Positions 16,880 through 26,629 of a stretch of DNA of 64,000 nucleotides are shown piece after piece. The notes under the pieces were generated by a model that worked only from the letters and a program-made list of their open reading frames with translations, did not search any database and was not told where the DNA came from. The DNA comes from Streptomyces sp. SID8374 (GTDB lineage Bacteria; Actinomycetota; Actinomycetes; Streptomycetales; Streptomycetaceae). The DNA lies in NCBI RefSeq assembly GCF_009865135.1, contig NZ_WWGH01000001.1, positions 1,612,001-1,676,000 of the forward strand, read 5' to 3'. Both the position numbers and the translations under genes were made by a program. How positions within the stretch are numbered: the first letter of the stretch is position 1; each line of letters begins with the position of its first letter.

Positions 16880-18133
16880 TCAGACATGGGGGCGCAGCCG
16901 GGCCGCCTGGAGCGTCTGCGGGCTGTCCGGCACGCCTTCGTTGAGGGCGCTGCCCTTCTGCCACTTCTCCCAGGAGAGGTTCCAGTCACCGAACCCGTTG
17001 TCGAACGGGGTCATGGTCTCCCCCGCGCTGCCGACGACCTTGACGATGTCGCCCTGGCGCACGGTGTCGAAGAACCACTCGGCGTTGCCGGTGGACATCC
17101 CGGTGCAGCCGTGGCTGACGTTGGCGCTGCCCTGGGAGCCGACGGACCAGGGCGCGGCGTGGACGTACTCGCCGCTCCAGGTCACCCGGGTGGCCCAGTA
17201 GACGGGCAGGTCGTACGACTCCGAGGAGCCGGCCGCGATGCCGATGCTCTCCCCGCGCATCCGGACGAACTGCTCCTTGGCGAGGACCACCTTGATGCCG
17301 TTGCGGGTGGAGAAGCCGGGCTTGCCGGTGGTGACCGGAATGGTGTTGATCACTTCTCCGTTGCGCAGGACCGTCATGGTGTGGGTCGAGGCGTCGGTGA
17401 GGGCTTCGATCCGGTCGCCGGTGGTGATCTTCAGGGGCTTGGCCTCGGCCCCGTACAGGGCGTTGGTCACCTTGATGCCGGCCAGGTTGGAGCGGACCTC
17501 GATGGTGGCGTTGGTGGGCCAGAACTCCTGGGGCCGGTAGTGCAGCTTCTTGTCGTCGACCCAGTACCAGGAGCCGGTGGCGGCCGGGGTGGAGCGGACC
17601 TTCAGGGCGCGCTCCACGGTGGCCCTGGAGGCCTTGTCGGTGACCGGAGCGCTGAGTTCCGCCGTGATGGGCTGTCCGACGCCGTAGGTGCCCGCCTCCG
17701 GGCCGAAGGCGACCTTCAGCAGCTTCTTGGGCGCGGAGGTGTCGAAGGAGAGCGTACGGGTGCCGGGAGCGCCGTCCCCGTTCTCGGTGGAGACCCTGAC
17801 GGTGTATCCGGTGCCGGCGGCCAGCGGGGCCGTGGAGCGCCACCTCCGGCCGTCGGCGGAGAGCTCGCCCGCCAGGTGGCGGCCGCCGGTGTCGACGGCG
17901 CTGACGTCGGTGATGCGGCCGTCGTCACCCTTGACGGTGACTTCGAGCGGCTTGTCGGGGTCGGCCTTCTGGTTCTTGGAGGGACCGTTGAAGGAGACCT
18001 GGTCCCCGGCGTCGTACGGCTTCGTCGACAGCGGGTGTCCGTCGGGCTCGCCACAGGCGGTCGCACCCGCGCCAAGGGTCACGACCAGCAGAGTGCAGCT
18101 CACTACGGTGCGGATGCGCGGCGTGTGGTTCAT
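16880..18133 (-). CDS. L,D-transpeptidase lipoprotein (LdtMt2-like)
   Basis: 417 residues. An N-terminal signal with lipobox GATAC (Cys27) marks a lipoprotein. Two Ig-like beta-sandwich domains (about 45-250) precede a YkuD catalytic domain with the active-site cysteine in SHGCTGMSTGNAEW near residue 345. Such enzymes make 3-3 mDAP crosslinks in peptidoglycan and resist most beta-lactams; the Ig-YkuD layout matches mycobacterial Ldt proteins. The ATG at 18133 has no strong ribosome site in view. It sits between the two oxidase operons but has its own flanking terminators, so it is probably transcribed alone. Confidence 0.93.
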   Translation of the reverse strand: MNHTPRIRTVVSCTLLVVTLGAGATACGEPDGHPLSTKPYDAGDQVSFNGPSKNQKADPDKPLEVTVKGDDGRITDVSAVDTGGRHLAGELSADGRRWRSTAPLAAGTGYTVRVSTENGDGAPGTRTLSFDTSAPKKLLKVAFGPEAGTYGVGQPITAELSAPVTDKASRATVERALKVRSTPAATGSWYWVDDKKLHYRPQEFWPTNATIEVRSNLAGIKVTNALYGAEAKPLKITTGDRIEALTDASTHTMTVLRNGEVINTIPVTTGKPGFSTRNGIKVVLAKEQFVRMRGESIGIAAGSSESYDLPVYWATRVTWSGEYVHAAPWSVGSQGSANVSHGCTGMSTGNAEWFFDTVRQGDIVKVVGSAGETMTPFDNGFGDWNLSWEKWQKGSALNEGVPDSPQTLQAARLRPHV

Positions 18134-18188
18134 GAAGCCACGCTAAGAAGATTCATCCGATCCAGCGCGTTCAATGACTCCGAACGAG

Positions 18189-18228
18189 CGAGGGGCCCGC
18201 GTCGCTTGCTTGCGACGCGAGCCCCTCG
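18189..18228 (-). terminator. terminator hairpin after ctaF
   Basis: 17-bp stem with one C/A mismatch (CGAGGGGC/GCCCCTCG outer, CGCGTCGC/GCGACGCG inner) and a 6-nt loop, 42 bp past the ctaF stop. Confidence 0.75.
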
Positions 18229-18269
18229 TGGGGTAGTGCGGTGTCACTCTTGGCACCCTGGAGAACGGG

Positions 18270-18668
18270 TCACTGGGTGCGGTTCTCACCCCGGTAGTAC
18301 TCGAAGACCCAGCCGAAGAGGCCGATCAGGAGCAGCGGGGCCGAGAAGTACAGCAGCCACCAGCCGAAGACGACGCCCAGGAAGGCGAAGGCGCCACCGA
18401 CGGCCAGGGAGAGCGGCTGCCAGCTGTGCGGGGAGAAGAACCCCAGCTCGCCCGCCTCGTCGGCGACGTCCGCCTCCTTGTTGTCCTGGGCCATGGCGTC
18501 GACCCGGTTGGCCGTGAAGGCCAGGTAGAAGCCGATCATGACCGAGAGCCCGAAGGCCAGGAAGAGCGCCGTGGTGCCGACCGGCTCCTTCGACCACACG
18601 CCGTACACGACGGCCATGCCGAGGATGAAGACGCTCAGCCAGATGAACATCTGTCCCTGGATCTTCAC
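18270..18668 (-). CDS. ctaF: cytochrome c oxidase subunit IV, actinobacterial type
   Basis: 132 residues with four membrane helices (about 8-28, 32-52, 88-105 and 108-126), the actinobacterial subunit IV that packs against subunit I. PHSWQPL in the loop before the third helix is typical of the family. The ATG overlaps the ctaD stop by 4 nt; it is the last gene of ctaC-ctaD-ctaF and is followed by a terminator. Confidence 0.95.
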   Translation of the reverse strand: MKIQGQMFIWLSVFILGMAVVYGVWSKEPVGTTALFLAFGLSVMIGFYLAFTANRVDAMAQDNKEADVADEAGELGFFSPHSWQPLSLAVGGAFAFLGVVFGWWLLYFSAPLLLIGLFGWVFEYYRGENRTQ

Positions 18669-20401
18669 TTGCCTGCCTCCTTGCCGCCGGCGAGGGCCTT
18701 GTCCGACTCGGAGTGGTGCTCAAGCTGTTCGAGCGCCGCGATCTCCGGGTGGTGCAGGTCGAACGCCGGGGATTCGGAACGGATCCGCGGCAGGGTGAGG
18801 AAGTTGTGCCGCGGGGGCGGGCAGGAGGTCGCCCACTCCAGCGAACGGCCGTAACCCCAGGGGTCGTCGACCTCGACCTTCTTGCCGTACTTCGCGGTCT
18901 TCCAGACGTTGTAGAAGAACGGGAGCATCGACAGGCCGAGCACGAAGGACGCGATCGTGGAGATCGTGTTCAGCGCGGTGAAGCCGTCGGCGGCGAGGTA
19001 GTCCGCGTAGCGACGCGGCATTCCCTCGGCACCGAGCCAGTGCTGCACCAGGAACGTGCCGTGGAAGCCGACGAACAGCGTCCAGAAGGTGATCTTCCCG
19101 AGCCGCTCGTCCAGCATCTTGCCGGTGAACTTCGGCCACCAGAAGTGGAATCCGGAGAACATCGCGAAGACCACGGTGCCGAAGATGACGTAGTGGAAGT
19201 GCGCGACGACGAAGTACGAGTCGGAGACGTGGAAGTCCATCGGCGGCGAGGCCAGGATGACGCCGGTCAGACCACCGAAGGTGAAGGTGATCAGGAAGCC
19301 GACGGCCCAGAGCATCGGTGTCTCGAAGGACAACGAGCCCTTCCACATGGTGCCGATCCAGTTGAAGAACTTCACACCCGTCGGCACCGCGATGAGGAAC
19401 GTCATGAAGGAGAAGAACGGCAACAGCACGCCGCCCGTCACATACATGTGGTGCGCCCACACCGTCACCGAAAGGCCGGCGATGGCGATCGTCGCGGCGA
19501 TCAGGCCGATGTAGCCGAACATCGGCTTGCGGCTGAATACCGGGATGACCTCGGAAATGATTCCGAAGAACGGCAGGGCGATGATGTACACCTCTGGGTG
19601 TCCGAAGAACCAGAAGAGGTGTTGCCACAGCAACGCGCCGCCGTTGGCGGAGTCGAAGATATGCGCACCGAATTTCCGATCCGCCTCCAGCGCGAAGAGC
19701 GCGGCGGCGAGAACGGGGAAGGCCAGCAGGACCAGGACACCGGTCAGCAGGACGTTCCAGGTGAAGATCGGCATGCGGAACATCGTCATGCCGGGGGCGC
19801 GCATGCAGATGATCGTGGTGATGAAGTTGACCGAGCCGAGGATCGTGCCGAAGCCGGAGAAGGCCAGACCCATGATCCACATGTCGGCGCCGATGCCCGG
19901 CGAGCGGACGGCGTCGTTCAGCGGCGCGTAGGCGAACCAGCCGAAGTCGGCTGCGCCCTGCGGGGTGAGGAAGCCGGCCACCGCGATGAGCGAGCCGAAG
20001 AGGTACAGCCAGTACGCGAACATGTTCAGCCGCGGGAACGCCACATCGGGCGCGCCGATCTGGAGCGGCATGATCCAGTTCGCGAATCCGGCGAACAGCG
20101 GCGTCGCGAACATCAGCAGCATGATCGTGCCGTGCATCGTGAACGCCTGGTTGAACTGCTCGTTCGACATGATCTGCGTGCCGGGACGAGCGAGCTCGGC
20201 GCGCATGAAGAGCGCCATGAGTCCGCCGATGATGAAGAAGGCGAACGACGTGACCAGGTAGAGCGAGCCGATCGTCTTGTGGTCAGTGGTGGTCAGCCAC
20301 TTGATGACGACGTTTCCCGGCTCCTTGCGGCGCACGGGCAGCTCGTCCTCGTACGAGTCGTCTGCCGGTGCCGCACCCTGAGGTTCGTTGAGGATGCTCA
20401 C
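18665..20401 (-). CDS. ctaD: cytochrome c oxidase subunit I
   Basis: 578-residue catalytic subunit of the aa3 oxidase with twelve membrane helices. The binuclear-centre ligands are present: WFFGHPEVY (CuB His and the cross-linked Tyr), the HHMY pair (CuB) and the heme ligands in AHFHY. It reduces O2 to water and pumps protons via D- and K-type channels. It overlaps ctaC by 4 nt upstream and ctaF by 4 nt downstream. The C-terminal charged tail of about 40 residues carries no further motif. Confidence 0.98.
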   Translation of the reverse strand: MSILNEPQGAAPADDSYEDELPVRRKEPGNVVIKWLTTTDHKTIGSLYLVTSFAFFIIGGLMALFMRAELARPGTQIMSNEQFNQAFTMHGTIMLLMFATPLFAGFANWIMPLQIGAPDVAFPRLNMFAYWLYLFGSLIAVAGFLTPQGAADFGWFAYAPLNDAVRSPGIGADMWIMGLAFSGFGTILGSVNFITTIICMRAPGMTMFRMPIFTWNVLLTGVLVLLAFPVLAAALFALEADRKFGAHIFDSANGGALLWQHLFWFFGHPEVYIIALPFFGIISEVIPVFSRKPMFGYIGLIAATIAIAGLSVTVWAHHMYVTGGVLLPFFSFMTFLIAVPTGVKFFNWIGTMWKGSLSFETPMLWAVGFLITFTFGGLTGVILASPPMDFHVSDSYFVVAHFHYVIFGTVVFAMFSGFHFWWPKFTGKMLDERLGKITFWTLFVGFHGTFLVQHWLGAEGMPRRYADYLAADGFTALNTISTIASFVLGLSMLPFFYNVWKTAKYGKKVEVDDPWGYGRSLEWATSCPPPRHNFLTLPRIRSESPAFDLHHPEIAALEQLEHHSESDKALAGGKEAGK

Positions 20402-21366
20402 AGTTGCTTCTTCTCCGAATTCCTGGCCGGGTCGGTCTGCTCGATGCCTGCCGGCATGTAGCCCGTCTGACCCTTCTCAGCCAGCTCCTTGAGGTGCTGC
20501 TGGTACCGCTCCGGGGAGACGACCTTGACGTTGAAGAGCATCCGGGAGTGGTCGACGCCGCAGAGCTCGGCGCACTTGCCCATGAAGGTGCCCTCCCGGT
20601 TGGGAGTCACCTCGAAGACGTTGGTGTGGCCCGGGATGACGTCCTGCTTCATGAGGAACGGCACCACCCAGAAGGAGTGGATGACGTCACGCGAAGTGAG
20701 GACGAAGCGGACCTTCTCCCCCTTCGGCAGCCACAGGGTCGGGCCCGGGTTGCCGTTCTGGGGGTTGCGCGTCCCGGGGATGCCCGCGTCGTAGACGCCG
20801 GTGGCGTCCGCGGGGAAGTCCTTCTGGAACTTTTCGGGGATGGCCGCGAGCTCCTTGGGAACCTCGCCGCCCGCAGCGGGCTGGCCTTCCACCTTCTCGA
20901 TGTAGTTGAAGCCCCAGCTCCACTGGTAGCCGACCACGTTGACCGTGTGGGCCGGCTTGTCGGAGAGCTCGAGGAGCTTCGACTCATCACGCGCGGTGAA
21001 GTAGAAGAGCACCGAGACGATGATGAGGGGAACCACTGTGTACAACGCCTCGATGGGCATGTTGTACCTGGTCTGCGGAGGTACCTCCACCTTGGTCCGG
21101 CTACGCCGGTGGAAGATGACGCTCCAGAGGATCAGCCCCCAGACAAGGACACCCGTGACGAGCGCTGCCGCCCACGAGCCTTGCCAGAGGGAGAGGATCC
21201 GAGGGGCCTCTTCCGTTACCGGGGTGGGCATACCGAGGCGGGGAAAATCCTCCCAGTTGTATGAACAACCGGAGGCCGTCGCCAGGACCAGGCCCGCAGT
21301 CAGCACCTGCGGCAGCTTCCGCCGCATCGGGCGCCGCGACGAGCGGTCGGAGCCGTTGGGACTCAC
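20398..21366 (-). CDS. ctaC: cytochrome c oxidase subunit II
   Basis: 322 residues from a GTG at 21366, with GGGAAGG 6 nt upstream; a further in-frame start at 21396 has no ribosome site. Signal peptide with lipobox ATASGC, two membrane helices (about 60-85 and 105-125) and a C-terminal cupredoxin domain with the CuA ligands CAELCG...H...M. It takes electrons from QcrC and passes them to heme a. An insertion before the CuA site (about residues 165-215) is typical of actinobacterial CtaC. First gene of ctaC-ctaD-ctaF. Confidence 0.97.
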   Translation of the reverse strand: MSPNGSDRSSRRPMRRKLPQVLTAGLVLATASGCSYNWEDFPRLGMPTPVTEEAPRILSLWQGSWAAALVTGVLVWGLILWSVIFHRRSRTKVEVPPQTRYNMPIEALYTVVPLIIVSVLFYFTARDESKLLELSDKPAHTVNVVGYQWSWGFNYIEKVEGQPAAGGEVPKELAAIPEKFQKDFPADATGVYDAGIPGTRNPQNGNPGPTLWLPKGEKVRFVLTSRDVIHSFWVVPFLMKQDVIPGHTNVFEVTPNREGTFMGKCAELCGVDHSRMLFNVKVVSPERYQQHLKELAEKGQTGYMPAGIEQTDPARNSEKKQL

Positions 21367-21638
21367 GTAGCGCCTTCCCGAGAGTCTCGCCCGCACGGTC
21401 GGCGCGCCCGTCTCTCTGGTCGGTCGCCGTCCCTGTCGCGGGCAGGGGTTTGGATGTTTATGCGGACCAAACCCTACTGGACGCTATTTGGGGTCGCGCG
21501 GGGAGGGTGCCCAACGCGCCGCCCGACTCCCCGAAGGGGTGGAATCCGGGCCTCCGGCGCCCATCTGACGGCCTCTCTCCCGGCCCGTGCGGGCAGGCGG
21601 GCGCCGGGGCGGGGAGCGGTGCGGGCTAGCGTGGCGGC

Positions 21639-23021
21639 GTGCCCTACTTCGACGCCGCCTCCGCCGCCCCCCTGCACCCCGTCGCACGCCAGGCGCTGCT
21701 TGCCGCGCTGGACGAGGGCTGGGCCGACCCCGCCCGCCTGTACCGCGAGGGGCGGCGCGCCCGGCTGCTGCTGGACGCCGCCCGGGAGGCCGCCGCGGAC
21801 GCCGTCGGCTGCCGTCCGGACGAGCTGGTCTTCACCTCTTCGGGGACCACCGCCGTCCACGCCGGAATTGCCGGAGCTCTTTCGGGGCGTCGGCGTGTCG
21901 GCCGCCATCTGGCCCTCTCGGCGGTCGAACACTCCTCGGTGCTCCATTCGGCGGCGGCCCACGAGGCGGCGGGCGGCTCCTTCACCGAGGTGCCGGTGGG
22001 GCGGTCGGGGGCGGTGGACCCGGCGGCGTACGCCGGAGCGCTGCGACCCGACACCGCGCTGGCCTGCCTCCAGTCGGCCAACCACGAGGTGGGGACCGAA
22101 CAGCCGGTGGCCGAGGTGGCCGCGCTCTGCGCCGAGGCGGGAGTGCCGCTGCTGGTGGACGCCGCGCAGTCGCTGGGGTGGGGTCCGGTGGCGGGCGGCT
22201 GGTCGCTGCTGACGGCGAGCGCGCACAAGTGGGGCGGGCCGGCCGGGGTGGGGCTGCTGGCGGTACGCAAGGGGGTGCGGTTCGCCCCGCAAGGCCCGGC
22301 CGGGGAGCGGGAGTCGGGCCGGGCGCCGGGGTTCGAGAACCTGCCGGCGATCGTGGCGGCGGCGGCCTCGCTCCGTGCGGTACGGGAGGAGGCGGCGGCC
22401 GAGGCGGTGCGGCTGCGGGCGCTGGTCGGCCGGATCCGGTCGGTCGTGGCCGAGCGGGTGGGCGATGTGGAGGTGGTCGGTGATCCGGAGCGGCGGCTGC
22501 CGCATCTGGTCACCTTCTCCTGTCTCTATGTCGACGGGGAGACTCTGCTGCACGAACTGGACCGGCACGGTTTCTCCGTATCGTCCGGTTCGTCCTGCAC
22601 AAGCAGCACGCTGGAGCCGAGCCATGTGCTCAAGGCGATGGGCGTGCTGTCGGAGGGGAACGTCCGGGTGTCGCTGCCGCCGGGCACGGCGGAGGCCGAT
22701 GTGGAGCGGTTCCTGGAGGTGGTGCCCGGGGTGGTCGCGGAGGTACGGGAGCGGCTCGGCGCCCCGGTCTCCTCGCCGCCCTCCCCCGCGCCCGCCGCCT
22801 CCCTGGTGGTGGACGCGCTCGGCCGGCGCTGCCCGATCCCGGTGATCGAGCTCGCAAAGGTGATCGGGGAGGTACCGGTGGGCGCCACGGTGACGGTGCT
22901 CGCCGACGACGAGGCGGCGCGGCTGGACATCCCCGCCTGGTGCGAGATGCGGGAGCAGGAGTACGTGGGCGAGGAGCCGGCGGACCGCGGCTCGGCCTAT
23001 GTGGTCCGCCGGCTCAGCTGA
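21639..23021 (+). CDS. cysteine desulfurase fused to a TusA sulfur-carrier domain
   Basis: 460 residues. Residues 1-375 form a class-V PLP desulfurase of the NifS/IscS group: VDAAQS (173-178), PLP lysine in SAHKWGG (Lys197) and the mobile catalytic loop SSGSSC (Cys320). After a Pro/Ser-rich linker (375-387), residues 388-460 are a TusA-like domain with the persulfide cysteine in RRCPIP (Cys398) and a second Cys (435) in AWCEM. The fusion implies direct passage of sulfur from cysteine to a TusA carrier, for example for tRNA thiolation or Moco, but the acceptor is unknown. The GTG at 21639 lies 6 nt after TAGCGT, so the message may be leaderless. Confidence 0.93.
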   Translation: MPYFDAASAAPLHPVARQALLAALDEGWADPARLYREGRRARLLLDAAREAAADAVGCRPDELVFTSSGTTAVHAGIAGALSGRRRVGRHLALSAVEHSSVLHSAAAHEAAGGSFTEVPVGRSGAVDPAAYAGALRPDTALACLQSANHEVGTEQPVAEVAALCAEAGVPLLVDAAQSLGWGPVAGGWSLLTASAHKWGGPAGVGLLAVRKGVRFAPQGPAGERESGRAPGFENLPAIVAAAASLRAVREEAAAEAVRLRALVGRIRSVVAERVGDVEVVGDPERRLPHLVTFSCLYVDGETLLHELDRHGFSVSSGSSCTSSTLEPSHVLKAMGVLSEGNVRVSLPPGTAEADVERFLEVVPGVVAEVRERLGAPVSSPPSPAPAASLVVDALGRRCPIPVIELAKVIGEVPVGATVTVLADDEAARLDIPAWCEMREQEYVGEEPADRGSAYVVRRLS

Positions 23022-23996
23022 TCACGCCAGGTGCTGCTGGACCTCGGCGGCGGCGTCGTGGCCGTACGCCTTGGTGAAGCGGTCCATGAAGTGGGTGCGG
23101 CGCAGGGTGTACTCCTGGGTGCCGACCGTCTCGATGACCAGGGTGGCGAGCATGCAGCCGACCTGGGCGGCGCGCTCCAGGCCGACGCCCCAGGCGAGAC
23201 CGGAGAGGAACCCGGCCCGGAAGGCGTCGCCGACGCCGGTCGGGTCGGCCTTGGTGTCCTCCTCGGGGCAGCCGACCTCGATGACGGGCTCGCCGGCCTT
23301 CTCGATGCGCACACCGCGCGAGCCGAGCGTGGTCACCCGGTGGCCGACCTTGGACAGGATCTCCTCGTCGCTCCAGCCGGTCTTGGACTCGATGAGCCCC
23401 TTCTCGTACTCGTTGGAGAAGAGGTAGGTGGCGCCCTCCAGCAGGATGCGGATCTCCTCGCCGTTCATCCGCGCGATCTGCTGCGAGAAGTCCGCGGCGA
23501 AGGGGATCTTCCGCGAGCGGCACTCCTCGGTGTGGCGGAGCATCGCCTCCGGGTCGTCCGCGCCGATCGAGACGAGGTCGAGGCCGCCGACGCGGTCCGC
23601 GACGCTCTTCAGCTCGATGAGGCGGGCCTCGCTCATCGCGCCCGTGTAGAAGGAGCCGATCTGGTTGTGGTCGGCGTCGGTGGTGCAGACGAAGCGGGCG
23701 GTGTGCAGCACCTCGGAGATCCGGACCGAGCCGGTCTCCACACCGTGCCGGTCCAGCCAGGCGCGGTACTCGTCGAAGTCGGAGCCCGCGGCGCCCACGA
23801 GGATCGGCTTGGTGCCGAGCAGCCCCATGCCGAAGCAGATGTTGGCGGCGACACCGCCCCGGCGCACATCGAGGTTGTCGACCAGGAAGGAGAGGGAGAC
23901 CGTGTGCAGCTGATCCGCGACCAGCTGGTCGGCGAAGCGGCCGGGGAAGGTCATGAGGTGATCGGTGGCGATGGAGCCGGTGACTGCGATACGCAC
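23022..23996 (-). CDS. adoK: adenosine kinase-like PfkB-family sugar kinase
   Basis: 324 residues from a GTG at 23996 with AGGAG 9-10 nt upstream. PfkB/ribokinase fold: the N-terminal GGVAAN motif and the C-terminal signature with the catalytic aspartate, DPTGVGDAFRAGF. The start VRIAVTGSIATDHLM, SLSFLVD, the AMSEAR motif and overall length match mycobacterial adenosine kinase (Rv2202c) as I remember it, which phosphorylates adenosine to AMP. Substrate is inferred from this match. The gene is convergent with the desulfurase (23021/23022, no gap), so transcripts must overlap. Confidence 0.85.
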   Translation of the reverse strand: MRIAVTGSIATDHLMTFPGRFADQLVADQLHTVSLSFLVDNLDVRRGGVAANICFGMGLLGTKPILVGAAGSDFDEYRAWLDRHGVETGSVRISEVLHTARFVCTTDADHNQIGSFYTGAMSEARLIELKSVADRVGGLDLVSIGADDPEAMLRHTEECRSRKIPFAADFSQQIARMNGEEIRILLEGATYLFSNEYEKGLIESKTGWSDEEILSKVGHRVTTLGSRGVRIEKAGEPVIEVGCPEEDTKADPTGVGDAFRAGFLSGLAWGVGLERAAQVGCMLATLVIETVGTQEYTLRRTHFMDRFTKAYGHDAAAEVQQHLA

Positions 23997-24152
23997 GGGG
24001 AGGCTTCTCCTGCGGAAGGCGAAGGGCCGAGGTGCGCCCTCCGGGACGGCGTGACAGTTCACGCTACCGGGTGAGCTCTCCGGGCGGGAAAAGGGAAAAC
24101 TACCCGATAGTAGGGCTTTCTACCTGAGCGTGACCGTGGTTACGGTGCGGAT

Positions 24153-24350
24153 ATGTCGAACCACACCGCATCGCGAGAGTCCGAAGTGAGCCTGGCCGAG
24201 TTGCGCGGGGACTGTGCGCGCATGGCTCCGCACTGGGCCGCCCCCGTGAAGACCGTCACCGCGCCGGTGAAGCCGTCGCTGATCCACGGGGTGACGGTGC
24301 CGCCCGCGTCGGCGCGGCTGATCGACGCGATGTCCGAGTACGGGGACTGA
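24153..24350 (+). CDS. small uncharacterised protein (65 aa)
   Basis: Short reading frame with strongly Streptomyces-like codon use (third positions nearly all G or C) and no recognised domain; the C-terminal half is mildly basic and Pro-rich. The ATG has no ribosome site; GTTACGGT lies 6-7 nt upstream, which looks like a -10 for a leaderless transcript. It stands alone between adoK (divergent) and the membrane protein at 24508. I do not recognise the family. Confidence 0.65.
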   Translation: MSNHTASRESEVSLAELRGDCARMAPHWAAPVKTVTAPVKPSLIHGVTVPPASARLIDAMSEYGD

Positions 24351-24507
24351 CCACTTCGGCACTCTTTTCGGCCGGAACTGTACGGGCCCCACGCCCGGTT
24401 CGCCGTCGTACGGGAACCGCATCCTCCTCCGCTCCGTCCCACCGGTGTCCCCGTCCGGGGGCACGCGGTAGTGAACGCGACGGCAACGCAGTCGAAGGAG
24501 CGATCCG

Positions 24508-25944
24508 GTGAGCACCGAGCGACCCGACAACGACGTGACCGGCCCCCGGCGGCGGCGTCCGCCGCTCGCGGTGGCCTCGGTGGCGGCAGCGGTGCTGCTG
24601 GCCGGGGGCGGCGGCGCCTACTGGGCCGCCACCGCCTCCGGCGACGGCGCGGCGGACAGCGGTGGCAGCGCCTCCCGCGTCAAGGCCCCCGTGCTGGCCC
24701 TGGACGCCGCCGAGGCGGGCCGGGAGGCCACGCCCGGCGACCCGAGCACCCCGCCCCCGGGCATCGCCCCCGGTGAACCGGACCCGAACGGTCCGCCCGT
24801 GGTCTACCGGGCGGCGGGCCAGCTCCCCGACGGTCCGGACAAGGCGGCGGTCCACCGCGCCACGGGCACGGTCGCCTCGGCGGAGGTCGCCCGGCTGGCG
24901 AAGGCGCTCGGCATCCCGGGGACCCCGCGGACCGTGGACGCGTCCTGGGTGGTGGGTGACGAGGACGGGCCCGGTGCGCTCCTGAAGGTCACCAAGCAGG
25001 CCCCGGGCACCTGGACGTTCGCCCGCACCACCCCGACGAAGCCCTGCGAGCCGGGGAAGATGTGCGCGAACCAGAGCCCGCCGGAGGCCGACGGGCAGCC
25101 GGTGAGCGAGAAGGCCGCGAAGGCCGCCGCGGTGCCGGTGCTCAAGGCCGTCGGCCAGGACGACGCGGCGCTGAACGCGGGCCAGCTCATGGGCGACGTA
25201 CGCGTGGTGAACGCGGATCCCAAGGTGGACGGGCTGCCGACGTACGGCTGGTCGACCGGGGTGCAGATCGGCCCGGACGGCAAGGTGGCCGGGGGCAGCG
25301 GGCAGCTGAAGGCGCTGGAGAAGGGCGACACCTACCCGGTGGTCGGGGCCGAGGAGGCGCTCAAGCAGCTCAACGAGGCGAGCAGGGCCAAGGGGGACGG
25401 GGGCAAGGACATCGGCGGCTGCGCCACCCCCGTACCGCTGGAGGGTGAGCCCAAGCCCACGGACCTCCAGTGCGTGCCGTCGAACGGCAAGCGGGCGCCG
25501 GTCACGCAGACGGTCGAGGACGCGGTGTTCGGCCTGGCCCTCCAGTACGTCGACGGCCGGCAGACCCTCGTACCGTCCTGGCTGTTCCACGTCCGGCAGG
25601 CGCCGGGCGGGCCGGAGAGCACGGTCACGCAGATCGCGGTGGCGCCGGAGTTCGTCGAGAAGCCCACGGAGCCGACGCCCTCGGGCGACCGCAAGGCGAC
25701 CTCGTACGCGGCCGACGGCCGGACCCTGGAGGTCACCTTCTGGGGCGGGGTCTGCTCCACCTACACGGCGAGCGCCGAGGAGAGCCCGGGGCAGGTGCGG
25801 ATCACCATCGCGGAGAAGAAGCAGAAGGACGGCGCCTGCATCATGATCGCCAAGGAGCTGAAGCGGACCGTGACGCTGAAGGAGCCGCTGGGCGACCGGA
25901 CGGTGATCGACGCGGAGAGCGGAGCGACGGTGCCGCGCAGCTGA
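24508..25944 (+). CDS. single-pass membrane protein with large extracytoplasmic domain
   Basis: 478 residues from a GTG with AAGGAG 7 nt upstream. A basic cytoplasmic tail (about 20 residues, RRRR) is followed by one membrane segment (about 23-42) and then an Asp/Gly/Pro-rich extracytoplasmic part. Repeated beta-rich stretches (residues about 120-260 and 320-440) and four scattered cysteines (CEPGKMC, CATP, LQC) could form disulfides outside the cell. No catalytic motif is visible. Its outside location suggests an envelope role, but the function is unknown. A strong bidirectional terminator follows. Confidence 0.85.
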   Translation: MSTERPDNDVTGPRRRRPPLAVASVAAAVLLAGGGGAYWAATASGDGAADSGGSASRVKAPVLALDAAEAGREATPGDPSTPPPGIAPGEPDPNGPPVVYRAAGQLPDGPDKAAVHRATGTVASAEVARLAKALGIPGTPRTVDASWVVGDEDGPGALLKVTKQAPGTWTFARTTPTKPCEPGKMCANQSPPEADGQPVSEKAAKAAAVPVLKAVGQDDAALNAGQLMGDVRVVNADPKVDGLPTYGWSTGVQIGPDGKVAGGSGQLKALEKGDTYPVVGAEEALKQLNEASRAKGDGGKDIGGCATPVPLEGEPKPTDLQCVPSNGKRAPVTQTVEDAVFGLALQYVDGRQTLVPSWLFHVRQAPGGPESTVTQIAVAPEFVEKPTEPTPSGDRKATSYAADGRTLEVTFWGGVCSTYTASAEESPGQVRITIAEKKQKDGACIMIAKELKRTVTLKEPLGDRTVIDAESGATVPRS

Positions 25945-25958
25945 GCGTGGGGTGAACC

Positions 25959-26001
25959 TACGAGGGCGGCCCCGGGAGTGATTCCCGGGGCCGCCCTCGT
26001 A
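25959..26001. terminator. bidirectional terminator hairpin
   Basis: 19-bp perfect stem (TACGAGGGCGGCCCCGGGA and complement), loop GTGAT, between the convergent membrane-protein and Fe-S carrier genes. Confidence 0.9.
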
Positions 26002-26021
26002 CGTGCGTGTTCTCGCAGCGC

Positions 26022-26378
26022 TCAGCTGAACGAGTCGCCGCAGGCGCAGGAGCCGGTGGCGTTCGGGTTGTCGATCGTGAAGCCCTGCTTCTCGATGGTG
26101 TCGACGAAGTCGATGGAGGCGCCGCCCAGGTACGGGGCGCTCATGCGGTCGGTGACGACCTTGACACCGTCGAAGTCCTTGACGACATCGCCGTCGAGCG
26201 AACGCTCGTCGAAGAAGAGCTGATAGCGCAGGCCCGAGCAACCGCCGGGCTGGACGGCGACGCGCAGCGCCAGGTCCTCGCGGCCTTCCTGCTCCAGCAG
26301 GCCCTTGACCTTGGCTGCGGCGGCGTCGGACAGGAGGATGCCGTCGCTCACGGTGGTGGTCTCGTCCGATACGGACAT
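26022..26378 (-). CDS. erpA: A-type iron-sulfur carrier protein (ErpA/HesB family)
   Basis: 118 residues from the ATG at 26378, preceded by GGAGAGAAG at 3-4 nt; the longer reading from 26453 has no ribosome site. A-type carrier fold with all three cluster-binding cysteines: Cys47 (GGCSG) and Cys111/Cys113 (SCACG). It delivers Fe-S clusters to apo-enzymes. NadA, an enzyme that needs a [4Fe-4S] cluster, is encoded divergently 250 bp away, making it a natural client. The assignment to ErpA rather than SufA or IscA rests on context and length only. Confidence 0.92.
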   Translation of the reverse strand: MSVSDETTTVSDGILLSDAAAAKVKGLLEQEGREDLALRVAVQPGGCSGLRYQLFFDERSLDGDVVKDFDGVKVVTDRMSAPYLGGASIDFVDTIEKQGFTIDNPNATGSCACGDSFS

Positions 26379-26512
26379 CTGCTTCTCTCCCGGGTTGTAC
26401 GGACTGCTTGCCGACGGTTCAACCGTCTCAGCCGCGGATTCATTCCGGGCCAAGCGCTTGTCTGTTCCTTTTCATGCTCGCACACCCGGCCGCCCGGGGG
26501 ATGCGTCACATC

Positions 26513-26564
26513 GACGCTATCGGCATCGTCAAAGTGACACGAAGGAGCTATGATAGATAGCGTC
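26513..26564. promoter_or_regulatory. inverted repeat in the erpA-nadA intergenic region
   Basis: GACGCTATC (26513-26521) and GATAGCGTC (26556-26564) form a perfect 9-bp inverted repeat with a 34-bp centre. Inside it lies a smaller GTCA-AAG-TGAC dyad (26528-26538), and just after it CGTC-AAATA-GACG. The region is AT-richer than its surroundings and upstream of nadA; it may hold an operator shared by both divergent genes. Function is inferred. Confidence 0.45.
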
Positions 26565-26629
26565 AAATAGACGAAAAGGCGCGTTCGCAGAAGCGCAGAG
26601 CAGAACGCAGAGAAGAAAGGGTGCGTGAC

